Shown one piece after another: positions 54,528-62,997 of a stretch of DNA of 64,000 bases. The notes beneath the pieces are model-generated. The model searched no databases. It had not been told where the DNA came from and saw nothing but the letters and a program-made list of their open reading frames with translations. Numbering within the stretch: position 1 is the stretch's first letter; the number at the start of each line of letters is the position of its first letter. The position numbers were made by a program, and so were the translations under genes. The stretch is from Photobacterium jeanii (GTDB taxonomy: Bacteria; Pseudomonadota; Gammaproteobacteria; Enterobacterales; Vibrionaceae). The stretch is taken from the NCBI RefSeq assembly GCF_001650345.1, contig NZ_LVHF01000015.1, positions 13,524-77,523 of the forward strand, written 5' to 3'.

Positions 54528-55862
54528 ATGGCAGAAAAAAAGAAACGCGGTTTATTTTCGTGGCTCGGGTTTGGCGCTGATGAAAATGCAGAGTCGAAGG
54601 TTGAACAGCCAACTGTAGACGATAGCGTAGCGCAAGAAGAAGCGGCGAAAGAAGCAGAAGCACAAGCAGCAGCGAAAGCGGCTGAAGAAGCAGAAGCACA
54701 GGCAGCAGCGAAAGCGGCTGAAGAAGCAGAAGCACAAGCAGCAGCGAAAGCGGCTGAAGAAGCAGAAGCACAGGCAGCAGCGAAAGCGGCTGAAGAAGCA
54801 GAAGCACAGGCAGCAGCGCAAGCGGCTGAAGAAGCAGAAGCGCAGGCAGCAGCGAAAGCGGCTGAACAAGAAGAAGCTCAGGCAACCGAAGCGACAGAAG
54901 AAGCCACTGCTGAGATCCACGAGCAAGAAAAGCCGAAGAGTGAAGGTTTCTTTGCGCGTTTGATGCGTGGTTTAAAGAAAACCAAATTGAACTTTGGTTC
55001 TGGCTTTTTCGATCTGTTCAGCGGTAAAAAGATCGATGATGAGCTGTACGAAGAGCTTGAAGAACAGTTACTGATTGCTGATGTGGGCATGGATACCACA
55101 GTAAAAATTATCGAGAACCTGACTGAGCGTGCCAGCCGTAAAGATTTAAAAGACGGTGAAGCGTTATACGGTCAGTTACGTGAAGAACTGAGCGATATGC
55201 TGGCGAAAGTCGAGCAACCTTTAGTGATCGATGGTAGCAAAAAGCCGTTTGTGATCCTGATGGTAGGCGTGAACGGGGTCGGTAAAACCACCACTATTGG
55301 TAAGCTGGCTAAACAGTTCGAACGTGAAGGCAAATCGGTAATGTTGGCGGCGGGTGATACCTTCCGTGCAGCAGCGGTAGAGCAGTTGCAAGTATGGGGT
55401 GAACGCAACAATGTGCCTGTGGTTGCTCAACATACTGGCGCAGATAGTGCATCGGTGATCTTCGATGCCATTGAATCGGCGAAAGCACGTAACGTGGATG
55501 TGGTTATCGCAGATACCGCGGGTCGTTTGCAAAATAAAGGTCATTTGATGGAAGAACTGCGCAAGATCGTGCGCGTTATGAAGAAAATTGACCCGCAAGC
55601 GCCACACGAAATTATGCTGACTGTGGATGCCGGTACAGGTCAGAATGCCATTAGCCAAGCCAAACTGTTCAGTGAAGTGGCTCCAGTTTCTGGTATCAAC
55701 CTGACCAAGCTTGATGGTACAGCGAAAGGTGGTGTGATCTTCGCACTGGCTGATCAGTTTAATATTCCAATTCGCTACATCGGTATCGGTGAAGGTATCG
55801 ACGACTTACGTCCGTTTGCGGCCGATGAGTTTATTGAAGCGCTATTTAGTGACGAGGATTAA
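54528..55862 (+). CDS. ftsY: Signal recognition particle receptor FtsY
   Basis: GTPase receptor that docks signal recognition particle and ribosome at the inner membrane. The N-terminal basic MAEKKKRGLFSWLGFG anchor is followed by an acidic A domain that is mostly a 12-residue repeat (residues 42-113). The NG domain begins near residue 145, with GVNGVGKTTTIGKLA (G1), DTAGRLQNK (G3) and TKLDGTAKGG (G4/G5). The ATG at 54528 follows AGGA; a TTG two codons earlier is rejected. The product is 444 residues. ftsE follows after 3 bases. Confidence 0.96.
   Translation: MAEKKKRGLFSWLGFGADENAESKVEQPTVDDSVAQEEAAKEAEAQAAAKAAEEAEAQAAAKAAEEAEAQAAAKAAEEAEAQAAAKAAEEAEAQAAAQAAEEAEAQAAAKAAEQEEAQATEATEEATAEIHEQEKPKSEGFFARLMRGLKKTKLNFGSGFFDLFSGKKIDDELYEELEEQLLIADVGMDTTVKIIENLTERASRKDLKDGEALYGQLREELSDMLAKVEQPLVIDGSKKPFVILMVGVNGVGKTTTIGKLAKQFEREGKSVMLAAGDTFRAAAVEQLQVWGERNNVPVVAQHTGADSASVIFDAIESAKARNVDVVIADTAGRLQNKGHLMEELRKIVRVMKKIDPQAPHEIMLTVDAGTGQNAISQAKLFSEVAPVSGINLTKLDGTAKGGVIFALADQFNIPIRYIGIGEGIDDLRPFAADEFIEALFSDED
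54651..54866 (+). repeat. 36-bp coding tandem repeat in ftsY
   Basis: Six consecutive 36-bp units encode EAEAQAAAKAAE (one copy has Q for K). The third-base differences between copies are few, so slippage and copy-number change are likely. The sequence also makes long spurious frames on the opposite strand. Confidence 0.9.
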
Positions 55863-55865
55863 TCC

Positions 55866-56540
55866 GTGATTCGATTTCAGCAGGTAAGTAAGGTTTACCG
55901 TGGTGGCGGTGGTACGCCAGCATTACAGAAAGTGGATTTTCATCTGCAAAGTACCGATATGGCGTTTTTAACTGGCCATTCCGGTGCGGGTAAAAGTACC
56001 CTGCTGAAATTGATTTGTGCGATAGAGCGACCAAACGACGGCAAGATCTTCTTTAATGGTTACGACATCAGTCGACTTGATCCGAAGCAAGTGCCGTTTT
56101 TGCGTCGTAATATCGGGATGATTTTCCAAGATCACAAACTGTTGCTCGATCGTACCGTGTACGACAACGTGGCGTTGCCGCTACGGATCGAGCAAGCATC
56201 GGAAAACGATATTAAACGTCGTGTGTCAGCCGCACTCGATAAAGTGGGTTTGCTTGATAAAGCCCGCTGTTTACCGCTGCAACTATCGGGGGGTGAACAA
56301 CAGCGCGTTGGTATTGCTCGTGCGGTGGTCAACAAACCTATGTTACTGCTGGCCGATGAGCCAACCGGTAACCTTGATGCGGCGTTGTCGCAGCAAGTTA
56401 TGGATTTATTTGAAGAATTTAATCGAGTAGGGGTCAGTGTCTTGATGGCAACGCATGATACGTCTCTGCTTAATACCCGAAACTATCGTCGTTTCGATTT
56501 ACAGCAAGGTTGCTTAAGGGAGATCACGCGTGGCGCTTAA
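55866..56540 (+). CDS. ftsE: Cell division ATP-binding protein FtsE
   Basis: ABC-type ATPase of the FtsEX complex, which activates periplasmic cell-wall hydrolases at the division site. Walker [10 protein letters not shown], signature LSGGEQQRV and Walker [13 protein letters not shown] are intact, and the length (224) is usual. The start codon is GTG, 3 bases after ftsY. The stop overlaps the ftsX start by 11 bases. Confidence 0.96.
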   Translation: MIRFQQVSKVYRGGGGTPALQKVDFHLQSTDMAFLTGHSGAGKSTLLKLICAIERPNDGKIFFNGYDISRLDPKQVPFLRRNIGMIFQDHKLLLDRTVYDNVALPLRIEQASENDIKRRVSAALDKVGLLDKARCLPLQLSGGEQQRVGIARAVVNKPMLLLADEPTGNLDAALSQQVMDLFEEFNRVGVSVLMATHDTSLLNTRNYRRFDLQQGCLREITRGA

Positions 56541-57456
56541 TCGACATGGCTTTTTTGCGATCCATAAGCAGCAGGCACTGGGTGCGCTGCAAGAACTCTT
56601 TAAACGTCCGTTAGGGAATATTTTAACCTTAGCGGTACTGACCTTGGCGCTCACTTTGCCCTCTACCTTTTACTTGTTGGCGAAAAACGTCGTGGTGGTC
56701 GCGCAAGCATGGCAAAGCCCGACCCAGTTAACCTTATATATAGAACAAGGCATTGCCGAACCAACCGCTGAGCGATTGGCGGGTGAGTTGCGCGGGTGGT
56801 CTGAAATCGACACCGTGGACTATATTTCGCCGCAACAAGGCCTTGAGCAATTTCGTCAAAATGCCGGTTTTGAGCAGGCGCTGAGCTTGCTTGATGACAA
56901 CCCGCTACCGGCGGTGATTGTGGTTAAGCCTAGTGAAGCCTGGCAGAGCGATGCTCAAGCAACTGCACTAGCGGCAAAACTCCGCACCGAATCTGCGATT
57001 GAAGAAGTCCGCCTTGATAGCGACTGGTTACAACGTTTGGCAGCGATCAAACAATTGGCGATCAGCCTAGCGATGATCGTATCGGGCTTGATGTTGGTGG
57101 CGGTATTTTTGATTGTGGGTAATACTTTGCGTTTGCAGGTATTGAATCAAAAAGATGAAATTCAGGTGATGAAACTGGTGGGCGCGACCGATCAGTTTAT
57201 CTTGCGTCCTTACCTTTATACTGGTGTGTGGTACGGCGTGATCGGCGGTGTTTGTGCTTGGGTACTGACCGCTGTGGTGACAATTTTGCTTGATAATGCT
57301 GTCGCGACGTTGGCGGGATTGTACGAAAGTAGCTACCGTTTAGTGGGCCTAAGTTGGGATGAAACCTTGATTTTACTCATGGTTGCCGCGTTTCTTGGAT
57401 TGGGCGCTGCACGCTTATCTGCGGGTCGTCACTTAAAAGAAATTGAACCTGTCTGA
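56530..57456 (+). CDS. ftsX: Cell division protein FtsX
   Basis: Inner-membrane partner of FtsE with four helices and a periplasmic loop that recruits the EnvC-type activator. The N-terminal cytoplasmic segment (HKQQALGALQELFKRPLGNILTLAVLTLAL) leads into helix 1, and the C-terminal three helices include YTGVWYGVIGGVCAWVLTAVV. The start codon is GTG overlapping ftsE. Length 308 is normal. Confidence 0.95.
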   Translation: MALNRHGFFAIHKQQALGALQELFKRPLGNILTLAVLTLALTLPSTFYLLAKNVVVVAQAWQSPTQLTLYIEQGIAEPTAERLAGELRGWSEIDTVDYISPQQGLEQFRQNAGFEQALSLLDDNPLPAVIVVKPSEAWQSDAQATALAAKLRTESAIEEVRLDSDWLQRLAAIKQLAISLAMIVSGLMLVAVFLIVGNTLRLQVLNQKDEIQVMKLVGATDQFILRPYLYTGVWYGVIGGVCAWVLTAVVTILLDNAVATLAGLYESSYRLVGLSWDETLILLMVAAFLGLGAARLSAGRHLKEIEPV

Positions 57457-57578
57457 CATTTTTGAGTCAATAATTGAGGTAGTTTGCCCTGCCGACTTGC
57501 ATCTAAGGTCTCTTTTTAGGCATTATATGCGGTTCAAGTTACTTTTTATCCGTCTAAAAAACACACGAGGTTTTTTAC

Positions 57579-58445
57579 ATGACACAAGCGATGTCTTCAA
57601 TGGCTTTGGTTTCCGCTGATAGTTTGGATAGTTATATCCAGACCGTAAACGGCTATCCGATGCTAACCGCTGAGCGTGAACGCGAACTTGCAGAAGGTTT
57701 GCACTACGACGGCGATATTGATGCCGCGAAAGCACTGGTCATGTCGCATTTGCGTTTTGTTGTTCACATTGCCCGTGGTTACTCTGGCTATGGTCTGCCA
57801 ATGGCTGACTTAGTGCAGGAAGGTAACATTGGTTTGATGAAAGCGGTGAAGCGTTTTAACCCTGAAGTGGGTGTGCGCCTAGTGTCGTTTGCCGTGCATT
57901 GGATCAAAGCTGAAATTCATGAATACGTGCTCCGTAACTGGCGTATCGTGAAAGTGGCGACCACCAAGGCACAACGCAAATTGTTCTTTAACCTTCGCAA
58001 AGCGAAAAAGCGTTTGGGTTGGTTCAATAACGACGAAGTAAATATGGTTGCTGAGCAACTTGGGGTCGACGCATCCGAAGTTCGCGAAATGGAATCACGT
58101 TTAGCCGCGCAAGACTCAACATTTGAGATGCCAGCGGAAGACGATGACCGTAATACCAGTGGTTTTACCGCTCCGGTTTATTTCTTGGAAGATAAATCTT
58201 CAGATGTGGCACTAAGTCACGAAGAAAATAACTGGGAAACTCACGCCAATAATCGTTTGTCGCATGCGTTGGCGACCTTAGATGAGCGTAGTCAGCACAT
58301 TGTGCGTGCTCGTTGGTTGGACGATGAGAAAACCACGCTGCAAGATTTGGCTGATAACTATGGTGTATCGGCGGAACGTATCCGTCAGCTTGAAAAGAAC
58401 GCCATGAAGAAGCTAAAAGCAGCAGTAGGTGACGATTTATATTAA
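57579..58445 (+). CDS. rpoH: RNA polymerase sigma-32 factor
   Basis: Heat-shock sigma factor. Region 2 ([39 protein letters not shown]) is diagnostic, followed by [18 protein letters not shown] of the RpoH box and the region 4 helix-turn-helix [25 protein letters not shown]. Length is 288. It follows ftsX by 122 bases, a conserved order, and ends with a strong terminator. Confidence 0.97.
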   Translation: MTQAMSSMALVSADSLDSYIQTVNGYPMLTAERERELAEGLHYDGDIDAAKALVMSHLRFVVHIARGYSGYGLPMADLVQEGNIGLMKAVKRFNPEVGVRLVSFAVHWIKAEIHEYVLRNWRIVKVATTKAQRKLFFNLRKAKKRLGWFNNDEVNMVAEQLGVDASEVREMESRLAAQDSTFEMPAEDDDRNTSGFTAPVYFLEDKSSDVALSHEENNWETHANNRLSHALATLDERSQHIVRARWLDDEKTTLQDLADNYGVSAERIRQLEKNAMKKLKAAVGDDLY

Positions 58446-58506
58446 TCGCCCCTAGCGATGATCCCAATAAATGGGATCTTGGTTCGCGAAAAGATCTACA
58501 TATAGT

Positions 58507-58532
58507 AAAGCCGGCTCAGCGCCGGCTTTTTT
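58507..58532 (+). terminator. Intrinsic terminator of rpoH
   Basis: AAAGCCGGC pairs with GCCGGCTTT around TCAGC and is followed by further T. Confidence 0.87.
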
Positions 58533-58549
58533 GTGCCTGAAATTTGCGA

Positions 58550-58927
58550 TTAATCTCACAAAAACGCAGGGTTTTGTGAATTAAATGCTTAGTTATCCAC
58601 AGCTTATGATGGATCCAAACTATATGTAGTGGATCCAAATTCACGTAGGCACATTATCAACGCAATTCACAGACTTTTCCACAGATGGTTGTTTTGTGAT
58701 CGGCTTGCGGGCTGAGATTGGCTGTGGCAGCGATCAAGTCCCTGTCATTGCTGGGTTTCTGTGCAATGCTGGTGGTGTGGATAAACCCGTACATTCTGTG
58801 TGAGGTTGTGAGTAACTGAGTGGGTTACAATAGCAATGAGAATAAAATCCTCGCCACGAGCTGCTAAGATCGACAAAAAGCGACGATCATCACAGTTAGT
58901 GGATCAATAATTATAAAGGGCAGGATC
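58550..58927. promoter_or_regulatory. DnaA-box and GATC-rich intergenic region between rpoH and glpE
   Basis: Within the 430-base spacer are TTATCCACA at 58593-58601, its complement TGTGGATAA at 58776-58784 and TTTTCCACA at 58675-58683; the first two are perfect matches to the DnaA box. Eight GATC sites lie at 58612-58927, well above the roughly one expected by chance. An imperfect inverted repeat (TTTTGTGAATTAA side) lies at 58550-58584. No gene is present. The region resembles DnaA-titration or DnaA-regulated DNA. Confidence 0.6.
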
Positions 58928-58965
58928 GCTAATTCAGGCCCGATTCAAATGAAAGTGAGAAAGTA

Positions 58966-59289
58966 ATGGATCAGTTTGAACATATTTCGGTACAGCAAGC
59001 GCATGACTTGCTGCAGCAGCAACAGGCGGTGTTGGTTGATATTCGCGATCCTCAGTCGTTTGCCTTGGCTCATCCGCCTGCGGCGTTTCATTTAACCAAC
59101 GAGACCATGGTTCAGATGATGAACGAAGTGGATTACGACCAGCCTGTGATTGTGATGTGTTATCACGGTATTAGTAGCCAAGGGGCAGCACAGTATTTGA
59201 TCAATCAAGGGTATGATGCTGTGTATAGTATGGACGGGGGCTTTGAGGCATGGCGCCGTGAAGCCTACCCGATTGAAGTAGCGGAGTAA
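58966..59289 (+). CDS. glpE: Thiosulfate sulfurtransferase GlpE
   Basis: Single-domain rhodanese transferring sulfane sulfur to cyanide or thioredoxin. The catalytic Cys65 is in [11 protein letters not shown], the usual six-residue loop. Length is 107. It starts 520 bases after rpoH and is followed 4 bases later by glpG, as in the enterobacterial glpEGR operon. Confidence 0.93.
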   Translation: MDQFEHISVQQAHDLLQQQQAVLVDIRDPQSFALAHPPAAFHLTNETMVQMMNEVDYDQPVIVMCYHGISSQGAAQYLINQGYDAVYSMDGGFEAWRREAYPIEVAE

Positions 59290-59293
59290 TAAG

Positions 59294-60139
59294 ATGCATC
59301 GATTAGTGGGATTGCCTAACCCGCGTCTGGCGCAGGCATTCATTGACTATATGGCGTCACGTGGGATCCACATCCAAATGATGTCTGAGCCTGAAGGCGT
59401 CTTTGCCTTGTGGCTGGCGGATAGCCAGCACTTGGTCGAGGTTGAAGCGGAGTTAACGGCCTTTCTTGCTAATCCGGGTGCTAAGCGCTACTCAGCCGCG
59501 TCGTGGGAGGTGGCTGAGAGCCGGACGGCGAAGTTTAATTATCAAAGCCCAAGCCTCCTCAAGATGGTAAAAATGCAGGCAGGACCCTTTAGCTTGGCGA
59601 TTATGGTGGTGGTGATTGCCATTTATGCACTGTGGTTGCTGGGCTTTGAGTTACCGATATTCTCGTGGGCCCATTTTCCGACCATGCATGGCGATCAGTG
59701 GGAGTTGTGGCGTTACTTCTCCCATGCGTTGATCCATTTCTCGACTTTGCACATCGTGTTTAACTGCCTGTGGTGGTGGATCCTTGGTGGCCAAATTGAA
59801 CAACACAGTGGCAGTGGCAAGCTGCTGCAGATCTTCTTGTTCTCAGCGCTTATCTCCGGTTTTGCTCAGTTTTGGCTTCATGGGCCAAACTTTGGTGGCT
59901 TGTCTGGCGTGGTCTATGCCTTGATGGGGTATGTGTGGTGGCTGGGTTGGTTGGCACCTGAGCGTGGCTTGACCATCCCTAAGCCATACGTCGCCTTCAT
60001 GCTGGCATGGCTGGTGATTGGCTTTGCTGAACCGTTTGGCATGTCGATAGCCAATATGGCGCATCTGTTTGGTTTGGTTAGTGGCTGTGCTTTGGGCTTT
60101 ATTGATGCCAAGCGTCCTCCGTTGAAAGCATCAAGTTAG
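59294..60139 (+). CDS. glpG: Rhomboid intramembrane protease GlpG
   Basis: Intramembrane serine protease. The cytoplasmic N-domain (about 1-90) precedes six helices. The catalytic Ser204 is in GLSGVVYA and the catalytic His257 in NMAHLFGL. The HIVFNCLWWWILGG and WR motif (WELWRYFSHALIHFS) are normal. Length is 281. A terminator follows. Confidence 0.95.
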   Translation: MHRLVGLPNPRLAQAFIDYMASRGIHIQMMSEPEGVFALWLADSQHLVEVEAELTAFLANPGAKRYSAASWEVAESRTAKFNYQSPSLLKMVKMQAGPFSLAIMVVVIAIYALWLLGFELPIFSWAHFPTMHGDQWELWRYFSHALIHFSTLHIVFNCLWWWILGGQIEQHSGSGKLLQIFLFSALISGFAQFWLHGPNFGGLSGVVYALMGYVWWLGWLAPERGLTIPKPYVAFMLAWLVIGFAEPFGMSIANMAHLFGLVSGCALGFIDAKRPPLKASS

Positions 60140-60197
60140 TGTATTTAGAGTGACAAAACGCTGCTTATCTTCACCATTTGAATGCAAATGCAGCATT

Positions 60198-60226
60198 AAA
60201 CGCAGTCTTTCGAGGCTGCGTTTTTG
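60198..60226 (+). terminator. Terminator after glpG
   Basis: AAACGCAG and CTGCGTTT form an imperfect stem (with CT/AG inside) around TTCG, followed by T. Confidence 0.75.
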
Positions 60227-60386
60227 TTTGTTTTATCCCTTCTGCTAATCTTCCTGCCTTTTGCTATGTCTTTGGCGCTAATTTGTGCCGCTATGAGTAG
60301 TAAACCGTTACCAATGCTGTTGATTAAGTAAAGCCGATCAATTAATACGCAAAAAAGCGCACTAAAACCGATTCGTGTGCAATCTT

Positions 60387-60475
60387 AATCTTCGTTTATG
60401 ATTGTTTTCACGGTTTTTATTATTTGTTCGCGCAATAATTTGCGCACTTTGAGCGTTTTTGATTTTAAACGCTCA
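60387..60475. promoter_or_regulatory. Possible operators upstream of glpT
   Basis: A 9-bp inverted repeat, TGAGCGTTT and AAACGCTCA with eight bases between, spans 60450-60475. At 60387-60406 there is a weak match to the GlpR consensus (13 of 20 by my count). Either may bind GlpR or another regulator. Apart from this the 395-base gap holds only the glpG terminator. Confidence 0.35.
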
Positions 60476-60534
60476 CTTTGTCCCTATGCGTGATCTTCAC
60501 CATCGCAATAAAAATATTAAATAAGGAACATCTT

Positions 60535-61899
60535 ATGTTTGGTTTGTTTCGTCCGGCTGCTCACCAAGAGCGGCTTCCAGCGGATCAAATTGATTCCACA
60601 TACAAACGCCTTCGTTGGCAACTGTTTGCAGGGATCTTCTTTGGTTACGCCGGCTACTACCTTGTTCGTAAAAACTTCAGTTTGGCGATGCCATTCCTGA
60701 TTGAAGAGTATGGTTATAGCCGTGGTGACCTTGGGGTTGCATTAGCAGCGGTATCTATTGCTTACGGCTTATCTAAATTCTTAATGGGTAACGTGTCTGA
60801 CCGTTCGAACCCACGCTACTTTTTAGCCGCAGGTTTAACCATGTCAGCGATTGTGATGCTGTGCTTCGGCTTCATGCCATGGGCGACGAGCAGTATCGCG
60901 GCGATGTTTATTCTTTTGTTCTTGAACGGCTGGTTCCAAGGTATGGGGTGGCCTGCTTGTGGCCGTACCATGGTGCACTGGTGGTCGCGTAAAGAACGTG
61001 GTGAAATCGTATCGGTGTGGAACGTGGCGCACAACGTGGGCGGCGGTCTGATTGGTCCTATGTTCCTACTGGGCTTGTGGGCATTCAACGATGACTGGCG
61101 TACCGCTTTCTATGTACCGGCATTCTTTGCGTTGTTGGTGGCTGCGTTTAGCTTGATTGCCATGCGCGATACGCCGCAATCTTGTGGTTTGCCTGCAATC
61201 GAAGAGCATAAAAACGACTACCCAGATAGCTACGATGAATCGCACGAAAAAGAGATGACCGCGAAGGAAATCTTCTTCAAGTACGTATTTAACAACAAGC
61301 TATTGTGGTTCATTGCGATTGCGAACGCCTTCGTTTACTTGATCCGCTACGGTGTATTGGACTGGGCGCCAGTTTACCTAAGCGAAGTAAAAGACTTCAC
61401 GGTAGATAAATCATCTTGGGCATACTTCCTATACGAGTGGGCTGGTATTCCAGGTACGCTACTATGTGGTTGGATGTCGGATAAATTCTTCAAAGGTCGT
61501 CGTGCGCCGGCTGGTATCCTATTCATGGCATTGGTAACAGTGGCGGTATTGGTTTACTGGTTCAACCCAGCAGGTAACCCAACTATCGATATGATGGCAC
61601 TGGTTGCAATCGGCTTCTTGATCTACGGTCCAGTAATGCTAATCGGTCTATACGCTCTAGAACTAGCACCGAAGAAAGCAGCAGGTACTGCGGCTGGTCT
61701 AACGGGTCTATTCGGTTACCTAGGTGGTGCGGTAGCAGCGAATGCTATCTTGGGCTACACCGTTGACCACTTTGGTTGGGATGGCGGTTTCATTGTCCTA
61801 ACAGCATCTTGTGGCTTGTCTATCTTCTTCTTGACGCTTGCATTAATGGGTGAGCGTAAGCGAGAGCACGCTCACGATGTGGTAGAACAAAATGCGTGA
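60535..61899 (+). CDS. glpT: Glycerol-3-phosphate transporter
   Basis: Major-facilitator antiporter that imports glycerol-3-phosphate in exchange for phosphate. The 454 residues include twelve helices, the N-terminal [15 protein letters not shown] and the [21 protein letters not shown] segment that carries the substrate-binding Arg. The ATG at 60535 is preceded by AAGGAA; a longer frame upstream begins in the intergenic region. It lies between glpG and glpR, an arrangement that differs from Escherichia coli. Confidence 0.95.
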   Translation: MFGLFRPAAHQERLPADQIDSTYKRLRWQLFAGIFFGYAGYYLVRKNFSLAMPFLIEEYGYSRGDLGVALAAVSIAYGLSKFLMGNVSDRSNPRYFLAAGLTMSAIVMLCFGFMPWATSSIAAMFILLFLNGWFQGMGWPACGRTMVHWWSRKERGEIVSVWNVAHNVGGGLIGPMFLLGLWAFNDDWRTAFYVPAFFALLVAAFSLIAMRDTPQSCGLPAIEEHKNDYPDSYDESHEKEMTAKEIFFKYVFNNKLLWFIAIANAFVYLIRYGVLDWAPVYLSEVKDFTVDKSSWAYFLYEWAGIPGTLLCGWMSDKFFKGRRAPAGILFMALVTVAVLVYWFNPAGNPTIDMMALVAIGFLIYGPVMLIGLYALELAPKKAAGTAAGLTGLFGYLGGAVAANAILGYTVDHFGWDGGFIVLTASCGLSIFFLTLALMGERKREHAHDVVEQNA

Positions 61900-61945
61900 T
61901 TGAGAGCGCCATCATTGGCATCTTGTGAACGCTCTAGGTAATATG

Positions 61946-61975
61946 ACAAGGCTTCGCATCCGCGGAGCCTTGTTG
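61946..61975 (+). terminator. Probable terminator after glpT
   Basis: ACAAGGCT pairs with AGCCTTGT, with CGC/GCG inside. The T-run is broken (TGTTG), so read-through into glpR is likely. Confidence 0.6.
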
Positions 61976-61996
61976 TAATCGGGAGCCGGGTGAGCA

Positions 61997-62758
61997 GTGA
62001 AGCAGAGTAAACGTCATCAAGAAATTATCGATCTTGTCAAAACACAAGGCTATGTGAGCACCGACGATCTGGTCGAGCGCTTTAATGTTAGCCCTCAAAC
62101 CATACGTCGCGACCTCAACGAACTCGCGGCAGACAACAAAATCCGTCGCCACCATGGCGGTGCCACCATTCCTTCCAGTTCCGTCAATACTTCATACAGT
62201 ACCCGTAAAGTGATGCAATTAGCGGAGAAAGACCGCATTGCTCAAGCCATGGTTGAACATATTCCAGATGGCGCGACCTTGTTTATCGATATTGGTACTA
62301 CGCCCGAAGCTGTTGCTCGTGCCTTGCTTGATCACAGTGATTTACGCATTGTTACCAATAACTTAAATGTGGCGAGCATTCTAACTGGCAAAGACGATTT
62401 CCGCGTGATTTTGGCGGGTGGTGAAGTCCGTAACCGTGATGGGGGCATCGTAGGTGAAGCGACGCTCGACTTTATCTCTCAGTTCCGTCTTGATTTCGGC
62501 ATCATGGGGATCAGCGGCATCGACTTAGATGGTTCGTTGCTGGACTTTGACTACCATGAAGTACGAGTGAAACAAGCGATCATCGAAAACAGCCGTTGCG
62601 TCATGTTAGGGGTGGATCACACTAAATTTGGTCGTAACGCGATGGTGAATCTGGGTGATATTAGCCAAATCGATATGCTGTTCACTAACCAGCAACCACC
62701 TAATGAGCTGGCAAAACGCGTGAGCGAGCATGAAATCCATCTCGAGATCATCGCTTAA
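61997..62758 (+). CDS. glpR: Glycerol-3-phosphate regulon repressor GlpR
   Basis: DeoR-family repressor that dissociates from operators on binding glycerol-3-phosphate. The N-terminal helix-turn-helix (HQEIIDLVKTQGYVSTDDLVERFNVSPQTIRRDLNEL, quoted in parts) and RRHHGGATI are typical; the ligand domain contains IDIGTTPEAVARALL and IVTNNLNVASIL. The start codon is GTG after a purine-rich GGGAGCCGGGTGAG. Length is 253. A terminator follows and glpD is next. Confidence 0.95.
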   Translation: MKQSKRHQEIIDLVKTQGYVSTDDLVERFNVSPQTIRRDLNELAADNKIRRHHGGATIPSSSVNTSYSTRKVMQLAEKDRIAQAMVEHIPDGATLFIDIGTTPEAVARALLDHSDLRIVTNNLNVASILTGKDDFRVILAGGEVRNRDGGIVGEATLDFISQFRLDFGIMGISGIDLDGSLLDFDYHEVRVKQAIIENSRCVMLGVDHTKFGRNAMVNLGDISQIDMLFTNQQPPNELAKRVSEHEIHLEIIA

Positions 62759-62805
62759 TTAGTACTAAGGCACTGACTTAGTAGCCAAAAGATACAGTTT
62801 CTGAG

Positions 62806-62842
62806 AACGGGCTATCCTTCAATGGGTAGCCCGTTTTTTTTG
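62806..62842 (+). terminator. Terminator after glpR
   Basis: ACGGGCTATCC pairs with GGGTAGCCCGT (one G-U pair) over a short loop, and eight T follow. Confidence 0.88.
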
Positions 62843-62908
62843 TGCTAATGATCATGCTGTGTGAAAAAACATCATAAATTTAATGATCTTGATCATTTTG
62901 CTCGCTAT

Positions 62909-62953
62909 TATGTTCGCATTCGAGCATTTAAATGTTCGTTTTGTTTCGAATTA
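62909..62953. promoter_or_regulatory. Candidate GlpR operators upstream of glpD
   Basis: TATGTTCGCATTCGAGCATT at 62909-62928 matches 16 of 20 positions of the Escherichia coli GlpR consensus as I remember it, with both half-sites visible. Beginning at 62931, AATGTTCG repeats the perfect left half. They lie 45-90 bases before the glpD start. Confidence 0.6.
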
Positions 62954-62997
62954 ACACTATTTCAGTAAATCGTACAGACAGGGCGAAGGTGAATCAC

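Noticed and set aside
54508..54926. Long minus-strand frames with Leu/Cys/Phe-rich repeats inside ftsY
   Set aside because: They are mirror products of the 36-bp coding repeat and have no ribosome binding site.
58550..58927. Chromosomal replication origin or crtS site
   Set aside because: Only three DnaA boxes, no AT-rich unwinding region, and the flanking genes are not those of oriC or crtS.
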